DNA of 64,000 nucleotides from Microvirga sp052115485 (GTDB lineage Bacteria; Pseudomonadota; Alphaproteobacteria; Rhizobiales; Beijerinckiaceae): assembly GCF_052115485.1 (NCBI RefSeq), contig NZ_JBFRGU010000001.1, positions 682,001 through 746,000 on the forward strand, given 5' to 3'. This document shows positions 35,400 to 44,891 of this stretch, in pieces. The translations under genes and the position numbers were made by a program. Within the stretch, counting starts at the first letter, position 1, and each line of letters begins with the position of its first letter. Below the pieces are notes generated by a model. The model did not search any database. It was given only the letters and a program-made list of their open reading frames with translations, and was not told where the DNA came from.

Positions 35400-36829
35400 G
35401 CGGCGAACCTCCCTTGGAGAGGAAACACCTTCGCCGGATTGAGCAGCCAATGCGGATCGAACACGCCGCGCACGCGCATCTGTTGCGCGAGATCGGTTTC
35501 GTTGAACTGATAAGTCATCAAGTCCCGCTTCTCGATACCGACGCCATGTTCGCCGGTGAGACAGCCTCCGACTTCCACGCACAGCTTGAGGATTTCCTCG
35601 CCGACTGTTTCCGCCTTCTCCATCTCGCCCGGTTTTGACGTGTCGAACATCACGAGCGGATGAAGATTGCCGTCGCCGGCATGAAACACATTCGCGACGC
35701 CGAGCCCGTACGATTTCGCGATCTCGTCGATCCGTTGAAGAACGCGCGGGAGTTGGCCGGTGGGAATGGTTCCATCCATGCAGATGTAATCCGCGACGCG
35801 CCCTGTCGCGCCGAAGGCGGATTTGCGACCCTTCCAGATCGCCGCACTCTCGGCCTCCGATTGTGAAACCTTGATTGTCTTCGGCTTGAAAGGTTCTGCA
35901 ATGGCGACGATGCGGCGAAGCATGTCGTCGATTTCGGCATCAGACCCTTCCACCTCGACGATCAGCATGGCCTCGGCATCCAGCGGATAGCCCGCATGGG
36001 CGAAGGCCTCGCAAATCTTGATCGCCGGGCGATCCATATATTCGAGCGCAACCGGAATGATGCCCGCGCCGATGATAGCTGCGACGCAAGCCCCCGCATC
36101 CTCCACGGAGTCAAAGCCGAGAAGCGCCGGACGCGCACCCTCCGCGGCACGTAGAATTCGCACAACCGCTTCCGTCACGATGCCGAGCTGCCCTTCCGAG
36201 CCGGTGATGAGACCGAGAAGATCGTAACCGGCGCTGTCGAGATGTTCGCCGCCCAACGTCACCACCGTGCCGTCGAGAAGCACCATGGTCACGCCGAGCA
36301 GGTTGTTGGTCGTCACCCCGTATTTGAGGCAATGCGCGCCGCCGGAATTCATGGCGATGTTACCGGCAATGGTGCAGGCGAGCTGGCTCGACGGATCGGG
36401 AGCGTAAAAGAAGCCCTCATAAGTGACCGCCTGGCTGATGGCGAGATTGGTGATGCCGGCCTCGACTCGCGCCGTCCGGTTCGCGAAATCGATATGCAGA
36501 ACTCGGTTCATCTTGGCGATGCCGAGCACGATGGCGTCCGCTTGCGGAATGGCGCCGCCGCAGAGCGACGTTCCCGCGCCGCGCGGAACCACCTTCACGC
36601 CGTTCTCATTGCAAAACCGCATCACGGCCGAGACTTCGGCGGTCGAGGATGGCAGCACCACTGCGAGGGGGATCTGGCGATACGCCGTCAGTCCGTCCGT
36701 CTCGAAGGCCCGGCGCTCGTCTTCCGTGACGATCAGGGCCTCCGGCGCGACAAGCTTCCCCAGGCCCGCCAGAATCTCTTCCCGGCGCGCAAGAATGGCC
36801 TCATCCGGCTGCGGAAATGCGATTCCCAT
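35396..36829 (-). CDS. glcD: Glycolate oxidase subunit GlcD
   Basis: FAD-linked catalytic subunit oxidising glycolate (or D-lactate) to glyoxylate, 477 residues. Features: VVPRGAGTSLCGGAIPQ (FAD phosphate site), GNIAMNSGGAHCLKYG, LLGLITGSEGQLGIVTEA, NVFHAGDGNLHP and the C-terminal LTGEHGVGIEKRD. A GGGAG site six bases before the ATG at 36829 supports this start. First gene of the operon and divergent from the cytochrome c gene. Confidence 0.95.
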   Translation of the reverse strand: MGIAFPQPDEAILARREEILAGLGKLVAPEALIVTEDERRAFETDGLTAYRQIPLAVVLPSSTAEVSAVMRFCNENGVKVVPRGAGTSLCGGAIPQADAIVLGIAKMNRVLHIDFANRTARVEAGITNLAISQAVTYEGFFYAPDPSSQLACTIAGNIAMNSGGAHCLKYGVTTNNLLGVTMVLLDGTVVTLGGEHLDSAGYDLLGLITGSEGQLGIVTEAVVRILRAAEGARPALLGFDSVEDAGACVAAIIGAGIIPVALEYMDRPAIKICEAFAHAGYPLDAEAMLIVEVEGSDAEIDDMLRRIVAIAEPFKPKTIKVSQSEAESAAIWKGRKSAFGATGRVADYICMDGTIPTGQLPRVLQRIDEIAKSYGLGVANVFHAGDGNLHPLVMFDTSKPGEMEKAETVGEEILKLCVEVGGCLTGEHGVGIEKRDLMTYQFNETDLAQQMRVRGVFDPHWLLNPAKVFPLQGRFAA

Positions 36830-36980
36830 AGCGTCTCCCTTGGGGTCCCTTGGGGCCAGCTTGGCTTTTCTGCTCGCCCGAACCACCCGGCAGAGGTTCT
36901 AGCGCCTTCGCGTTGGCTTTTCCAACACCGTAGAATATCTCTAAGATAGTTTCCTCTTCGATTTTCTGGAGCCTGGTCCC

Positions 36981-37367
36981 ATGCGTCTTTTCCTCCTCTC
37001 AGCCGCCCTCGTTCTCGTCGGGTTCGGATCCGCCCAGGCGCAGGACCCGGAGGCAGGCGAGAAGGTTTTCACCCAATGCAAGGCCTGCCACCAGATCGGT
37101 GAAGGAGCGAAGAATGCCGTCGGCCCAGTTCTCAACGGCGTCATCGGGCGCCCGGCCGGGACTTATGAGGGCTATACCTATTCTCCCGCCAACAAAGAAT
37201 CCCATCTCACCTGGGACGAGGCGACGTTCCGAGAATACATCCAGGATCCGCGCAAGAAGATCCCCGGCACCAAGATGATTTATGCCGGGGTCAAGGACCA
37301 GAAGAAGGTCGACGATCTTCTGGCCTACCTCAAGCAGTTCGACGCGACAGGCAAGAAAGCACAATAG
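36981..37367 (+). CDS. Periplasmic class I cytochrome c
   Basis: 128 residues. The signal peptide ends in SAQAQ; the heme motif CKACH lies near residues 33-37 and the axial Met is in GTKMIYAGV. Similar to cytochrome c2/c-550 electron carriers. It lies 151 bases from the divergent glcD and 41 bases before lutA, so it may carry electrons from one or both 2-hydroxyacid oxidation systems; this is inference. Confidence 0.92.
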   Translation: MRLFLLSAALVLVGFGSAQAQDPEAGEKVFTQCKACHQIGEGAKNAVGPVLNGVIGRPAGTYEGYTYSPANKESHLTWDEATFREYIQDPRKKIPGTKMIYAGVKDQKKVDDLLAYLKQFDATGKKAQ

Positions 37368-37408
37368 ACCGTGATCGACTCCATTCGCGATAGTCAGGAT
37401 TTCCGAGC

Positions 37409-38209
37409 GTGACACAGGGCGTCGTTCAAGAGCGTCGAAACCTTCGCGTCGGCCTGTTCGTAACCTGTCTGGTCGACCTGATGCGCCCCTCCATCGGCTT
37501 TGCCGCCGTGAAGCTTCTGGAGGATGCCGGGTGCACCGTCGAGGTGCCTTCCCAGACCTGCTGCGGACAGCCCGCTTTCAATTCAGGCGATCGCGCCACG
37601 ACGCGAGCCATCGCGGAACAGGTGATCGAGGCCTTCCGGGGTTATGATTACGTGGTCGCCCCCTCGGGCTCCTGCGCGGGAACGATCAAGACACATTACC
37701 GGGAATTGTTCGACGACGATCCGAACTGGCGGCCCAGGGCGGAAGACCTTTCCGCCCGCACCTATGAGCTGACGAGCTTTCTCGTCGACGTGCTCGGCGT
37801 CACGAGCGTCGATGCGACCTTCAAAGGACAAGTGACCTATCACGATTCCTGCTCGGGCCTGCGCGAACTCGGCGTCCAGAACCAGCCGCGCAAGCTTCTC
37901 TCCTCCGTTCAGGGCCTCTCCCTCGTCGAGATGAACGAGAGTGATGTGTGCTGCGGGTTCGGCGGCACGTTCGCGGTCAAATACGGAGACATTTCCGCGG
38001 CGATCGTCGAAGCGAAAGAAAAGAATATCGAGGCGACCGGCGCGCCCACGTTACTTGCCGGCGATCTCGGCTGCCTCATGAACATGGCGGGCAAACTCAC
38101 TCGCGACGGAAAGCCCATCGTCGTGCGCCATGTGGCGGAAGTGCTCGCAGGCATGACGGACGAGCCGCCGATCGGCCAACCGAAGCCCAAGGCGGCGGAA
38201 TCAGGATGA
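37409..38209 (+). CDS. lutA: L-lactate utilisation protein LutA (CCG-domain Fe-S protein)
   Basis: 266 residues with two CCG domains: TCLVDLMRPSIGFAAVKLLE then QTCCGQPAFNSG, and YHDSCSGLRELG then VCCGFGGTFAVKYG. Part of the LutABC (YkgEFG) complex that oxidises L-lactate to pyruvate. The start is a GTG at 37409 with a modest AGGA site. lutB starts four bases after the stop. Confidence 0.93.
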   Translation: MTQGVVQERRNLRVGLFVTCLVDLMRPSIGFAAVKLLEDAGCTVEVPSQTCCGQPAFNSGDRATTRAIAEQVIEAFRGYDYVVAPSGSCAGTIKTHYRELFDDDPNWRPRAEDLSARTYELTSFLVDVLGVTSVDATFKGQVTYHDSCSGLRELGVQNQPRKLLSSVQGLSLVEMNESDVCCGFGGTFAVKYGDISAAIVEAKEKNIEATGAPTLLAGDLGCLMNMAGKLTRDGKPIVVRHVAEVLAGMTDEPPIGQPKPKAAESG

Positions 38210-38213
38210 CACC

Positions 38214-39659
38214 ATGAGCGTTCATTCCACGTCACCGCAATTCAAGGAGAATGCCGCCCAGGCCTTGGGCGACGCGCAGCTCCAGCGCGCACTCGGCAAT
38301 GTGAAGCAGGGTTTCATCGACAAGCGTCGCAAGGCCGTTGAGAGGCTACCCGAATTCGAGGGGCTGCGCGATTCCGCGCGCGACATCAAGAATCACACCC
38401 TTCGGCATCTCGATCTTTACCTCGAGGCCTATGAGGCGAAGGTGAAGGCCTCCGGCGGGCATGTGCATTTCGCGCGCGATGCTGGGGAAGCGCGCGAAAT
38501 CATTCTCTCCCTTTGCCGCGATGTGAACGCGCGCACAGTCACAAAAGGCAAGTCGATGATCGCCGAGGAAATCGGCATCAACGACCATCTGGAAACGAAC
38601 GGCATCACCCCCATCGAGACGGATCTCGGCGAATATATCATCCAGCTTCGCCATGAGATGCCGAGCCACATCATCGCTCCCGCCGTTCACCTCAACGCGA
38701 CCCAGGTGGAACAGGATTTCAGGCGCGTTCACAAAAACCTCGATCCCAAGCGCGACCTCTCGCAACCCGTACAGCTTCTGACGGAAGCGCGCGCGGTCCT
38801 ACGGGAGCGGTTTCTGGCCGCGGATGTCGGCATCACCGGCGCGAACTTTCTCGTGGCGGAGACCGGCACTTCGGTCATCGTGACGAATGAGGGCAATGGC
38901 GATCTCACGCAGATCCTGCCGAAAACGCACATCGTTCTCGCCTCCATCGAAAAACTCGTGCCGACGCTCGAAGACGTGAGCCAGATCCTGCGTGTGCTCG
39001 CCCGCTCGGCGACTGGTCAGGATATGTCGGTCTACACCACCTTCTCGACCGGGCCGCGCCGTGTCTCAGATGCGGACGGGCCCGAGAACTATCACGTGGT
39101 GCTCATCGACAATGGCCGCTCGGCCATGCTCGGCACGAGCTTTGAGGAGATGTTGCGTTGCATCCGTTGCGGCGCATGCATGAACCATTGCCCGGTTTAT
39201 CATGCGGTCGGCGGACATGCTTATGGATGGGTTTATCCCGGCCCCATGGGCGCCGTGCTGACGCCGGCTCTCATCGGTGTCGATCAGGCGGGACATCTGC
39301 CCAATGCCTCGACCTTCTGCGGCCGCTGTGAAAGCGTGTGCCCGGTTCGCATTCCACTGCCCAAACTCATGCGTCATTGGCGGGATCGGGAGTTCGAACA
39401 CCACCTATCGCCGGCCGCCGTGCGCTCCGGCCTCGCCTTCTGGGGGTTCTTCGCAAAACGCCCGGCCCTCTATCGGCTTGCCACGCGTGCGGCGATGACA
39501 AGTTTAGGCTTTGCCGGTCGCAACAAAGGCCGCTTCGCATGGCTTCCCTTCGCGAGGGGGTGGACCAAGAGCCGCGACCTCCCCGCCCCACAGGGCGATA
39601 CTTTTCAAGCGCGCTGGAAGCGCGAGCGCGGCAAGACCACGCAAAGAGGAACGGCATGA
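38214..39659 (+). CDS. lutB: L-lactate utilisation iron-sulfur protein LutB
   Basis: 481 residues. N-terminal LutB/LutC-like (LUD) domain (KNHTLRHLDLYLEAYEAKV, VTKGKSMIAEEIGIN, LVAETGTSVIVTNEGNGDL, read in parts) followed by a ferredoxin-type double cluster CIRCGACMNHCPVY and CGRCESVCPVRIP. It relays electrons in the lactate oxidation complex. The stop overlaps the lutC start (ATGA). Confidence 0.95.
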   Translation: MSVHSTSPQFKENAAQALGDAQLQRALGNVKQGFIDKRRKAVERLPEFEGLRDSARDIKNHTLRHLDLYLEAYEAKVKASGGHVHFARDAGEAREIILSLCRDVNARTVTKGKSMIAEEIGINDHLETNGITPIETDLGEYIIQLRHEMPSHIIAPAVHLNATQVEQDFRRVHKNLDPKRDLSQPVQLLTEARAVLRERFLAADVGITGANFLVAETGTSVIVTNEGNGDLTQILPKTHIVLASIEKLVPTLEDVSQILRVLARSATGQDMSVYTTFSTGPRRVSDADGPENYHVVLIDNGRSAMLGTSFEEMLRCIRCGACMNHCPVYHAVGGHAYGWVYPGPMGAVLTPALIGVDQAGHLPNASTFCGRCESVCPVRIPLPKLMRHWRDREFEHHLSPAAVRSGLAFWGFFAKRPALYRLATRAAMTSLGFAGRNKGRFAWLPFARGWTKSRDLPAPQGDTFQARWKRERGKTTQRGTA

Positions 39660-40327
39660 GCGCCCGCGACGATATTCTCGCCAATATCCGCCGCTCGCTC
39701 GGCGTGACCGGCCGGGAGACGATCCGCACACAAATCGTGGAAGAGCGCATCGAGCGCGCGCCGAAAGGCCTCATCCCCGCCCGTGGGCAGGTCTCGGGCG
39801 AGGAACGGCTTGCAATGTTCAAGGCGCAGGCGGAAGCGGCGCTCGCCACGGTGACCGAGGTTTCCTCTCCCGCCGACGTACCGCGATCCATCGCAAGCTA
39901 CCTGCGCGATCACAACCTGCCGGCCACGTTGCGCATGGGCGCGGATCTGCGCCTGAAAGCGATGCCCTGGGGCGAGACATCCCTCGACATGTCGCATGGA
40001 CCGAGCGCCGGTGGCGATCTGAATGCGGTCAGCCACGCCTTCGGCGGCGTTGCCGAGACCGGCTCGCTCGTGATGATCTCGGGACCGGAGAATCCTTCGA
40101 CGCTGAATTTTCTGCCGGATAATCACATCATTGTCGTCGCGGAGAAGGATATCACGGGCGATTACGAAGCCGTGTGGTCGAAAGTGCGCTTCGCCTTTGG
40201 CAAAAGCAGCATGCCGCGCACGGTGAACTGGATCACCGGCCCCTCGCGTTCCGGCGATATCGAGCAGACGATGCTGCTCGGCGCACATGGACCACGCCGC
40301 CTCCACATTGTCGTGGTGCGCGAGTAA
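39656..40327 (+). CDS. lutC: L-lactate utilisation protein LutC
   Basis: 223 residues, LUD domain: MSARDDILANIRRSLG, GGVAETGSLVM, NFLPDNHIIVV, and GPSRSGDIEQTMLLGAHGP, the characteristic C-terminal motif. Third LutABC subunit. Start overlaps the lutB stop by four bases, so translation is coupled. The longer frame to 39338 lies inside lutB. Confidence 0.94.
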   Translation: MSARDDILANIRRSLGVTGRETIRTQIVEERIERAPKGLIPARGQVSGEERLAMFKAQAEAALATVTEVSSPADVPRSIASYLRDHNLPATLRMGADLRLKAMPWGETSLDMSHGPSAGGDLNAVSHAFGGVAETGSLVMISGPENPSTLNFLPDNHIIVVAEKDITGDYEAVWSKVRFAFGKSSMPRTVNWITGPSRSGDIEQTMLLGAHGPRRLHIVVVRE

Positions 40328-40342
40328 CCCAGCGCCAGTCCC

Positions 40343-40906
40343 ATGCCCACCAACTTCATCTTTCGCACCATTCGCTGGTCGGCATGGGAGGGGTGTGAAG
40401 CCGGGATAGAGCACGTGGATATTTCGCCCGCCGATGGCGGCATCGACTTTGCAGGCGTCGTGATCGGGCAGGAGGACGACGCAAATTTCGCTCTCGCCTA
40501 TCGCCTGCGCGTCGATGTCGAATGGCGTGTGCGGGAAGCGCGCCTCAAGACCACATCGGGACACCGTCTGCATCTCGAGAGCAACGGCAAAGGGACGTGG
40601 CACGAAAACGGTGTGGAGCAACCTGCCCTGCAAGGCTGTATCGACATCGACATTCAAGCCTCCCCGGTCACCAACACGCTGCCGATCCGACGGCTCAGCT
40701 TGCAACATGGGGGCATGAGCGAACTGCGCCTCTGTTATATTGCCGTGCCGGACCTCACCGTGTCGGTCGCGCATCAGCGCTACACCGCGCTCGACAATGC
40801 GCTCTATCGCTTCGAGTCAGTGCAAAGCGGCTTTACGGCCGATCTTCCGGTCGATGTGGATGGCTTTGTTCTCGACTATCCCGACCTCTTCAAGCGTCTT
40901 TCCTGA
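40343..40906 (+). CDS. Putative glycolipid-binding family protein (PF06475-type)
   Basis: 187 residues resembling the putative glycolipid-binding family: FRTIRWSAWEGCEAGIEHVDI, FALAYRLRVDVEWRVREARL, GHRLHLESNGKGTW and LPIRRLSLQHGGMSELRLCYIAVPDL, read in parts. A beta-rich cytoplasmic protein; function unproven. It begins 15 bases after lutC and may be the last gene of that transcript. Confidence 0.8.
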   Translation: MPTNFIFRTIRWSAWEGCEAGIEHVDISPADGGIDFAGVVIGQEDDANFALAYRLRVDVEWRVREARLKTTSGHRLHLESNGKGTWHENGVEQPALQGCIDIDIQASPVTNTLPIRRLSLQHGGMSELRLCYIAVPDLTVSVAHQRYTALDNALYRFESVQSGFTADLPVDVDGFVLDYPDLFKRLS

Positions 40907-41061
40907 TCGTCGGCCTCCGACGAATCTGCGCCTGATGGCTTTTCGGCAAAGCTTTGGAGACGGATTTCTTTCGCCGACCGCTGGGGCGTGACAACTCGGC
41001 GCGGGGAGCGGATCTTGGATGATTGGCAAAAATGGGTTAAGTCTTTGAAACGATTGTAGTT

Positions 41062-41076
41062 TTTAAGAGCTCTAAA
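41062..41076. promoter_or_regulatory. Iron-box-like palindrome before bfd
   Basis: TTTAAGAGCTCTAAA has a perfect AGAGCTCT core with TTTA/TAAA flanks and lies 10 bases before the bfd start. It resembles the Irr-type iron-control element (TTTAGAA/TTCTAAA) of Hyphomicrobiales. Assignment is by resemblance only. Confidence 0.4.
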
Positions 41077-41086
41077 CTATCCTCTC

Positions 41087-41344
41087 ATGATCGTATGTTC
41101 CTGCAACGTCCTATCTGACGGCGACGTCAAAGCCTGTCTCAAGCCGGGTCCGGATTGCCCGCGCACGCCTGGGCAGGTCTATCAATGCCTCGGCTGCAGC
41201 CCCAATTGCGGACGCTGCGTGCGAACGATCCGCGCGATCATGGACCAAGCCCTCTCCACCTCCGCAGCAGGGCCGCCAACAGCTTGCACACGCGGCTGCT
41301 GTCCCTTGCCGGAGGAAACCACACCCTCCGACGTTGCGGCGTGA
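41087..41344 (+). CDS. bfd: Bacterioferritin-associated ferredoxin Bfd
   Basis: 85 residues. [2Fe-2S] ligands fit CSC (Cys4, Cys6) and CGRC, with extra cysteines in CLGCSPNC. The VRTIRAIMDQAL helix follows, as in Bfd. It donates electrons to bacterioferritin to release stored iron. The C-terminal ~25 residues (including CTRGCC) exceed the usual 64-residue form. Followed by bfr 84 bases downstream. Confidence 0.9.
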   Translation: MIVCSCNVLSDGDVKACLKPGPDCPRTPGQVYQCLGCSPNCGRCVRTIRAIMDQALSTSAAGPPTACTRGCCPLPEETTPSDVAA

Positions 41345-41365
41345 CCTCAAAAACTTCTTGTCCAG

Positions 41366-41382
41366 CTTAGAACTATTCTGGA
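41366..41382. promoter_or_regulatory. Second iron-box-like sequence, before bfr
   Basis: CTTAGAACTATTCTGGA carries the TTAGAA-N3-TTCT core of Irr-type boxes, 47 bases before the bfr start. It suggests that bfr also has its own iron-controlled promoter. Confidence 0.4.
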
Positions 41383-41428
41383 TAATGCCACTCTTCACCT
41401 CACAGCGGATCGACAAAAGAGGGCAGCG

Positions 41429-41911
41429 ATGAAGGGCGACACGAAGGTCATCGAATACCTCAACCGTGGACTTCGCAGCGAGCTCACCGCCGTCAATCAA
41501 TATTGGCTGCATTTCCGCGTCCTGGACAATTGGGGCTACAAGGATCTGGCCAAGGCGTGGCGCAAGGAATCCATCGAGGAGATGCACCACGCGGATCGTT
41601 TTATCGAGCGCATTCTCTTTCTCGACGGCTTCGCCAATCTGCAGGTGCTGGACCCCTTGCGCATCGGGCAAACGGTCAAGGAAATCCTGGAATGCGACCT
41701 CGCTGCCGAGGTTGAAGCGCGCGCGCTTTATTTGGAAGCCGCGAAATATTGCGAAAGCGTCGGCGACCGGGTTTCCAAAAACCTGTTCGAGGATTTGATG
41801 GCCGACGAGGAAGGACATATCGACTTCCTCGAAACACAGCTCAACCTCGTCGAACAGCTCGGCGTTCAGCTCTACGCGCAAAAACACGTGGGCGACGTAA
41901 AGGACGACTAA
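41429..41911 (+). CDS. bfr: Bacterioferritin
   Basis: 160 residues; forms the 24-subunit iron-storage shell. All ferroxidase ligands are present at standard positions: Glu18, Glu51, His54, Glu94, Glu127 and His130. Met52, the axial heme ligand, is also kept (SIEEMHH). The ATG follows an AGAGGG-type site. Paired with bfd, which reduces it. Confidence 0.97.
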   Translation: MKGDTKVIEYLNRGLRSELTAVNQYWLHFRVLDNWGYKDLAKAWRKESIEEMHHADRFIERILFLDGFANLQVLDPLRIGQTVKEILECDLAAEVEARALYLEAAKYCESVGDRVSKNLFEDLMADEEGHIDFLETQLNLVEQLGVQLYAQKHVGDVKDD

Positions 41912-42011
41912 GATCTTTTAAACCTCACTTCACGCTCATCCCAAGCTCTTCGCTATCCACGCGGAGGGCTTTTTTATCGCGCTCTTGAATTGCGATACGA
42001 AAAATAACGGA

Positions 42012-44729
42012 TCACGAGGGCAGCAGCGCATCCTTATCGATGGTCGCAATCGGCAAGGTCACGACAAGAAGATCCGGATCGTCCCGGTCGTTGCGCAGCG
42101 TGAAGCCGAGCTTGCGGCACATTTCGAGCATGGCGGTGTTCTCGCGCAGAACCTGACCTTCCACCTCGTGCAAGCCCTCGGTTTTTGCCCACTCGATCAT
42201 GAGCCGCATCAATTCCCAGCCGAGTCCGATTCCTTTCAGGTCGGAGCGCAAAAGTATGGCGTATTCACCCGTTTCAAGGTTGGCATCGGCCAGCAGACGC
42301 ACGGCACCCATCATGTCGCCGGTGGCGTCGAACGCAACGAAAGCGATGGCGCGCGCGTAGTCGATCTGCGTCAACCGCGCGAGGAAAGCGTGGCTGAAGT
42401 CGCGGACGGGCGCGAAGAAGCGCAGACGCAAATCCTCCGGCGTGATCTGTTGAAAAAACCGCAGGAACTCGCCCTCATCCTCCGGCCGCACTGGACGCAC
42501 GAAAATGTGGCGCCCATCGCGCAATGTGAATCGACGCTCCCATTCCTTGGGGTATGGACGAACTGCGAAGCGCGGATGTCCCTTGCGCTCGTTCTTCCCG
42601 AGCGGCGCCACCACCGCATGAGCATCGATAGCGATCACGCCCTTCTCGTCGGCGAGAAGTGGGTTGATATCGAGCTCGCGGATTTCGGGAATGTCGGCGG
42701 CGAGTTGAGCAAGTTTCACGAGAACGAGCGCCACCGCCGCTTCGTCGGCAGCCGGAACATCGCGATAGGCTTTCAGAATGCGCGAAACGCGCGTGCGCGC
42801 GATAAGATCGTACGCGAGTTTCAGATCGAGCGGCGGCAATGCCAGCGCTTTGTCGTTGATGACCTCGGCGGCGGTGCCACCGCGCCCGAACACGATGACC
42901 GAACCGAAAGCCGGGTCATCAGCGAGACCGGCAATGAGTTCGCGCGCCTTCCCACGCCGGATCATCGGTTGCAGGATCACGCCCTCGACACGCGCATCGG
43001 GCCGCAGGCGCGCGGCGCGCGCGAGGACATCCGAGACCGCTTCGGCAACAGCGGCTTCCGTCGTAAGGTCGAGCTTCACGCCTCCAATATCGGTCTTATG
43101 CAGAATGTCGGGCGAGAGAATTTTCAGGGCAACCGCATTTCTCTCAGCGAGGATCGGACGCGCCGCAGCGACAGCCTCCTCGGCGGATTTAGCCAGGGTC
43201 ACGGGCGCGAAGGGAATGTCGTAGGCGCTGAGAAGCGCATTGATTTCGAGGGGATCGAGCCAGGTCCGGCCAACCGCGATGGCATCCTCGACCACACGGC
43301 GCGCCTTTCCGACATCGGGCACGAAATCATGCGGCAAGCTATCGGGCGCCTCCATCAATTCACTTTGCGCCTCACGATAGCGCACAAGCTGGAGAAAGCC
43401 GCGCACCGCATCGGCCTCTGTCGTGTAATGGGGGATTTGCGCAGCCTCGAAGATGCGGAAAGATGCTTCGTCCGCGCTCAACCACGCGGTAAAGACCGGC
43501 TTCTTGCGATAGCTTTTCGCACGATCCTGCTTGACCGCACCGACGATCGCTTCCGCCGCTTTCGATGCGCCGGCCAACGCCATCGGCACATTGAGCACGA
43601 GAACGGCATCGTTCGCCGTATCCGCCAGCAAGGCCTCCAAAGATCGTGCAAAGCGCTCCGCATCCGCGTCGCCGACGATATCGACCGGATTGGCGCGCGA
43701 CCACGATGCAGGCAGGATCTCGTCGAGCCGCGCCACAGTCTCAGGGGAAATTTCGGCGAGATGGCCGCCAAGATCGATGAGGCGGTCGACCGCAAGCACG
43801 CCGATGCCGCCACCATTGGTGAGAATGGCGAGGCGGTTGCCGGGAAACGGCTTTTGCCGTCCGAGTGTCTCAGCAGCCGCGAAGAGCTGATCGAGATCGA
43901 GAACACGCAACAATCCGGCGCGCCGAAACGCAGCATCGTAGACCGCGTCGGAACCGGCAAGCGCCCCTGTATGGGTCGCGGCGGCTTTCGCACCTGGAGC
44001 ATGACGTCCGGACTTGATGACGACGACAGGCTTCGTGCGCGCAGCGGCACGCGCTGCGGACATGAACTTCCGCGCGTCTGAGATGGACTCGATGTAGAGA
44101 AGGATCGCGCGGGTCGCCGGATCGGCGGCGAAATAGTCCATGCAATCGCTGAAATCAACGTCGACTGTATCGCCGAGGGACACCATGGCGGAAAAGCCGA
44201 TGCGACGATGGCCCGCCCATTCGACGATAGCGCCGGCCACAGTGCCGGACTGGGAAATCAGCGCAAGATCCCCCGCTTGCACCGTGCGCGAGGCGAAGCT
44301 GGCGTTCAGGTTCGCTCGTGGCGCAATGACGCCGATGCAGTTGGGACCGAGCAGACGCAACCCATATTTGCGTGCGGCAAGCCGAGCGCGGTCCGCAAGC
44401 GAACCCGATCCATAGCCCATCCCGGCCGTCACGACGATTGCAGCGGCTGCACCCTTACGACCAACCTCGTCAACAAGATCAGGCACTTTTTTCGGAGGAA
44501 CGGCGATGATGACGAGATCAGGGACCTCCGGTAGTGCCGATACTTTCGGAAAGCACCGATTGCCATCGATCTGCTTGTGACGCGGATTGACCGGATAGAT
44601 CGCTCCGTTGAAACCGCCCTCGCGCAGGTTGCGAAGGAATGTCAGGCCGACCGACCCCTGACGCGGGCTCGCGCCGACCACCGCGACCGAGCGCGGGGCA
44701 AGCAGCTTATCGAGGCGGTAGGTCGACAT
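42012..44729 (-). CDS. NDP-forming acyl-CoA synthetase fused to GNAT acetyltransferase (PatZ-like)
   Basis: 905 residues. Domain order: CoA-binding Rossmann domain (about 1-130; SVAVVGASPRQGSVG), succinyl-CoA-synthetase-like domain with the ATHTGALAGSDAVYDAAF phosphohistidine region, ATP-grasp (about 480-700; VALKILSPDILHKTDIGGVKLDL), and a C-terminal GNAT domain (about 740-895; SDLKGIGLGWELMRLMIEWA). This is the layout of E. coli PatZ, which acetylates lysines, for example of acetyl-CoA synthetase; a true acetate-CoA ligase role is less likely when the synthetase part is inactive, which I cannot decide here. Confidence 0.9.
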   Translation of the reverse strand: MSTYRLDKLLAPRSVAVVGASPRQGSVGLTFLRNLREGGFNGAIYPVNPRHKQIDGNRCFPKVSALPEVPDLVIIAVPPKKVPDLVDEVGRKGAAAAIVVTAGMGYGSGSLADRARLAARKYGLRLLGPNCIGVIAPRANLNASFASRTVQAGDLALISQSGTVAGAIVEWAGHRRIGFSAMVSLGDTVDVDFSDCMDYFAADPATRAILLYIESISDARKFMSAARAAARTKPVVVIKSGRHAPGAKAAATHTGALAGSDAVYDAAFRRAGLLRVLDLDQLFAAAETLGRQKPFPGNRLAILTNGGGIGVLAVDRLIDLGGHLAEISPETVARLDEILPASWSRANPVDIVGDADAERFARSLEALLADTANDAVLVLNVPMALAGASKAAEAIVGAVKQDRAKSYRKKPVFTAWLSADEASFRIFEAAQIPHYTTEADAVRGFLQLVRYREAQSELMEAPDSLPHDFVPDVGKARRVVEDAIAVGRTWLDPLEINALLSAYDIPFAPVTLAKSAEEAVAAARPILAERNAVALKILSPDILHKTDIGGVKLDLTTEAAVAEAVSDVLARAARLRPDARVEGVILQPMIRRGKARELIAGLADDPAFGSVIVFGRGGTAAEVINDKALALPPLDLKLAYDLIARTRVSRILKAYRDVPAADEAAVALVLVKLAQLAADIPEIRELDINPLLADEKGVIAIDAHAVVAPLGKNERKGHPRFAVRPYPKEWERRFTLRDGRHIFVRPVRPEDEGEFLRFFQQITPEDLRLRFFAPVRDFSHAFLARLTQIDYARAIAFVAFDATGDMMGAVRLLADANLETGEYAILLRSDLKGIGLGWELMRLMIEWAKTEGLHEVEGQVLRENTAMLEMCRKLGFTLRNDRDDPDLLVVTLPIATIDKDALLPS

Positions 44730-44891
44730 GCGTGTCCCTTAGCATTCTTCGGGAATTCGAGCATATTTGCCGCCACGGTCAAAGCCCATTCGGCGCCCCT
44801 GAAGCTGCGTGCCAGGAATAGCGAGCGTCGGGCTATCGCAACCTCCGCCATGTCCTCGAACCGGGCACGGCGTAGTTAGAAACTCCGTTTG

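Noticed and set aside
34308..35510. 400-codon open frame on the plus strand
   Set aside because: Antisense to glcE; no family-like motifs.
41985..44081. 698-codon open frame on the plus strand
   Set aside because: Antisense shadow of the PatZ-like gene; low-complexity Arg/His/Gly text with no domain, caused by high GC.
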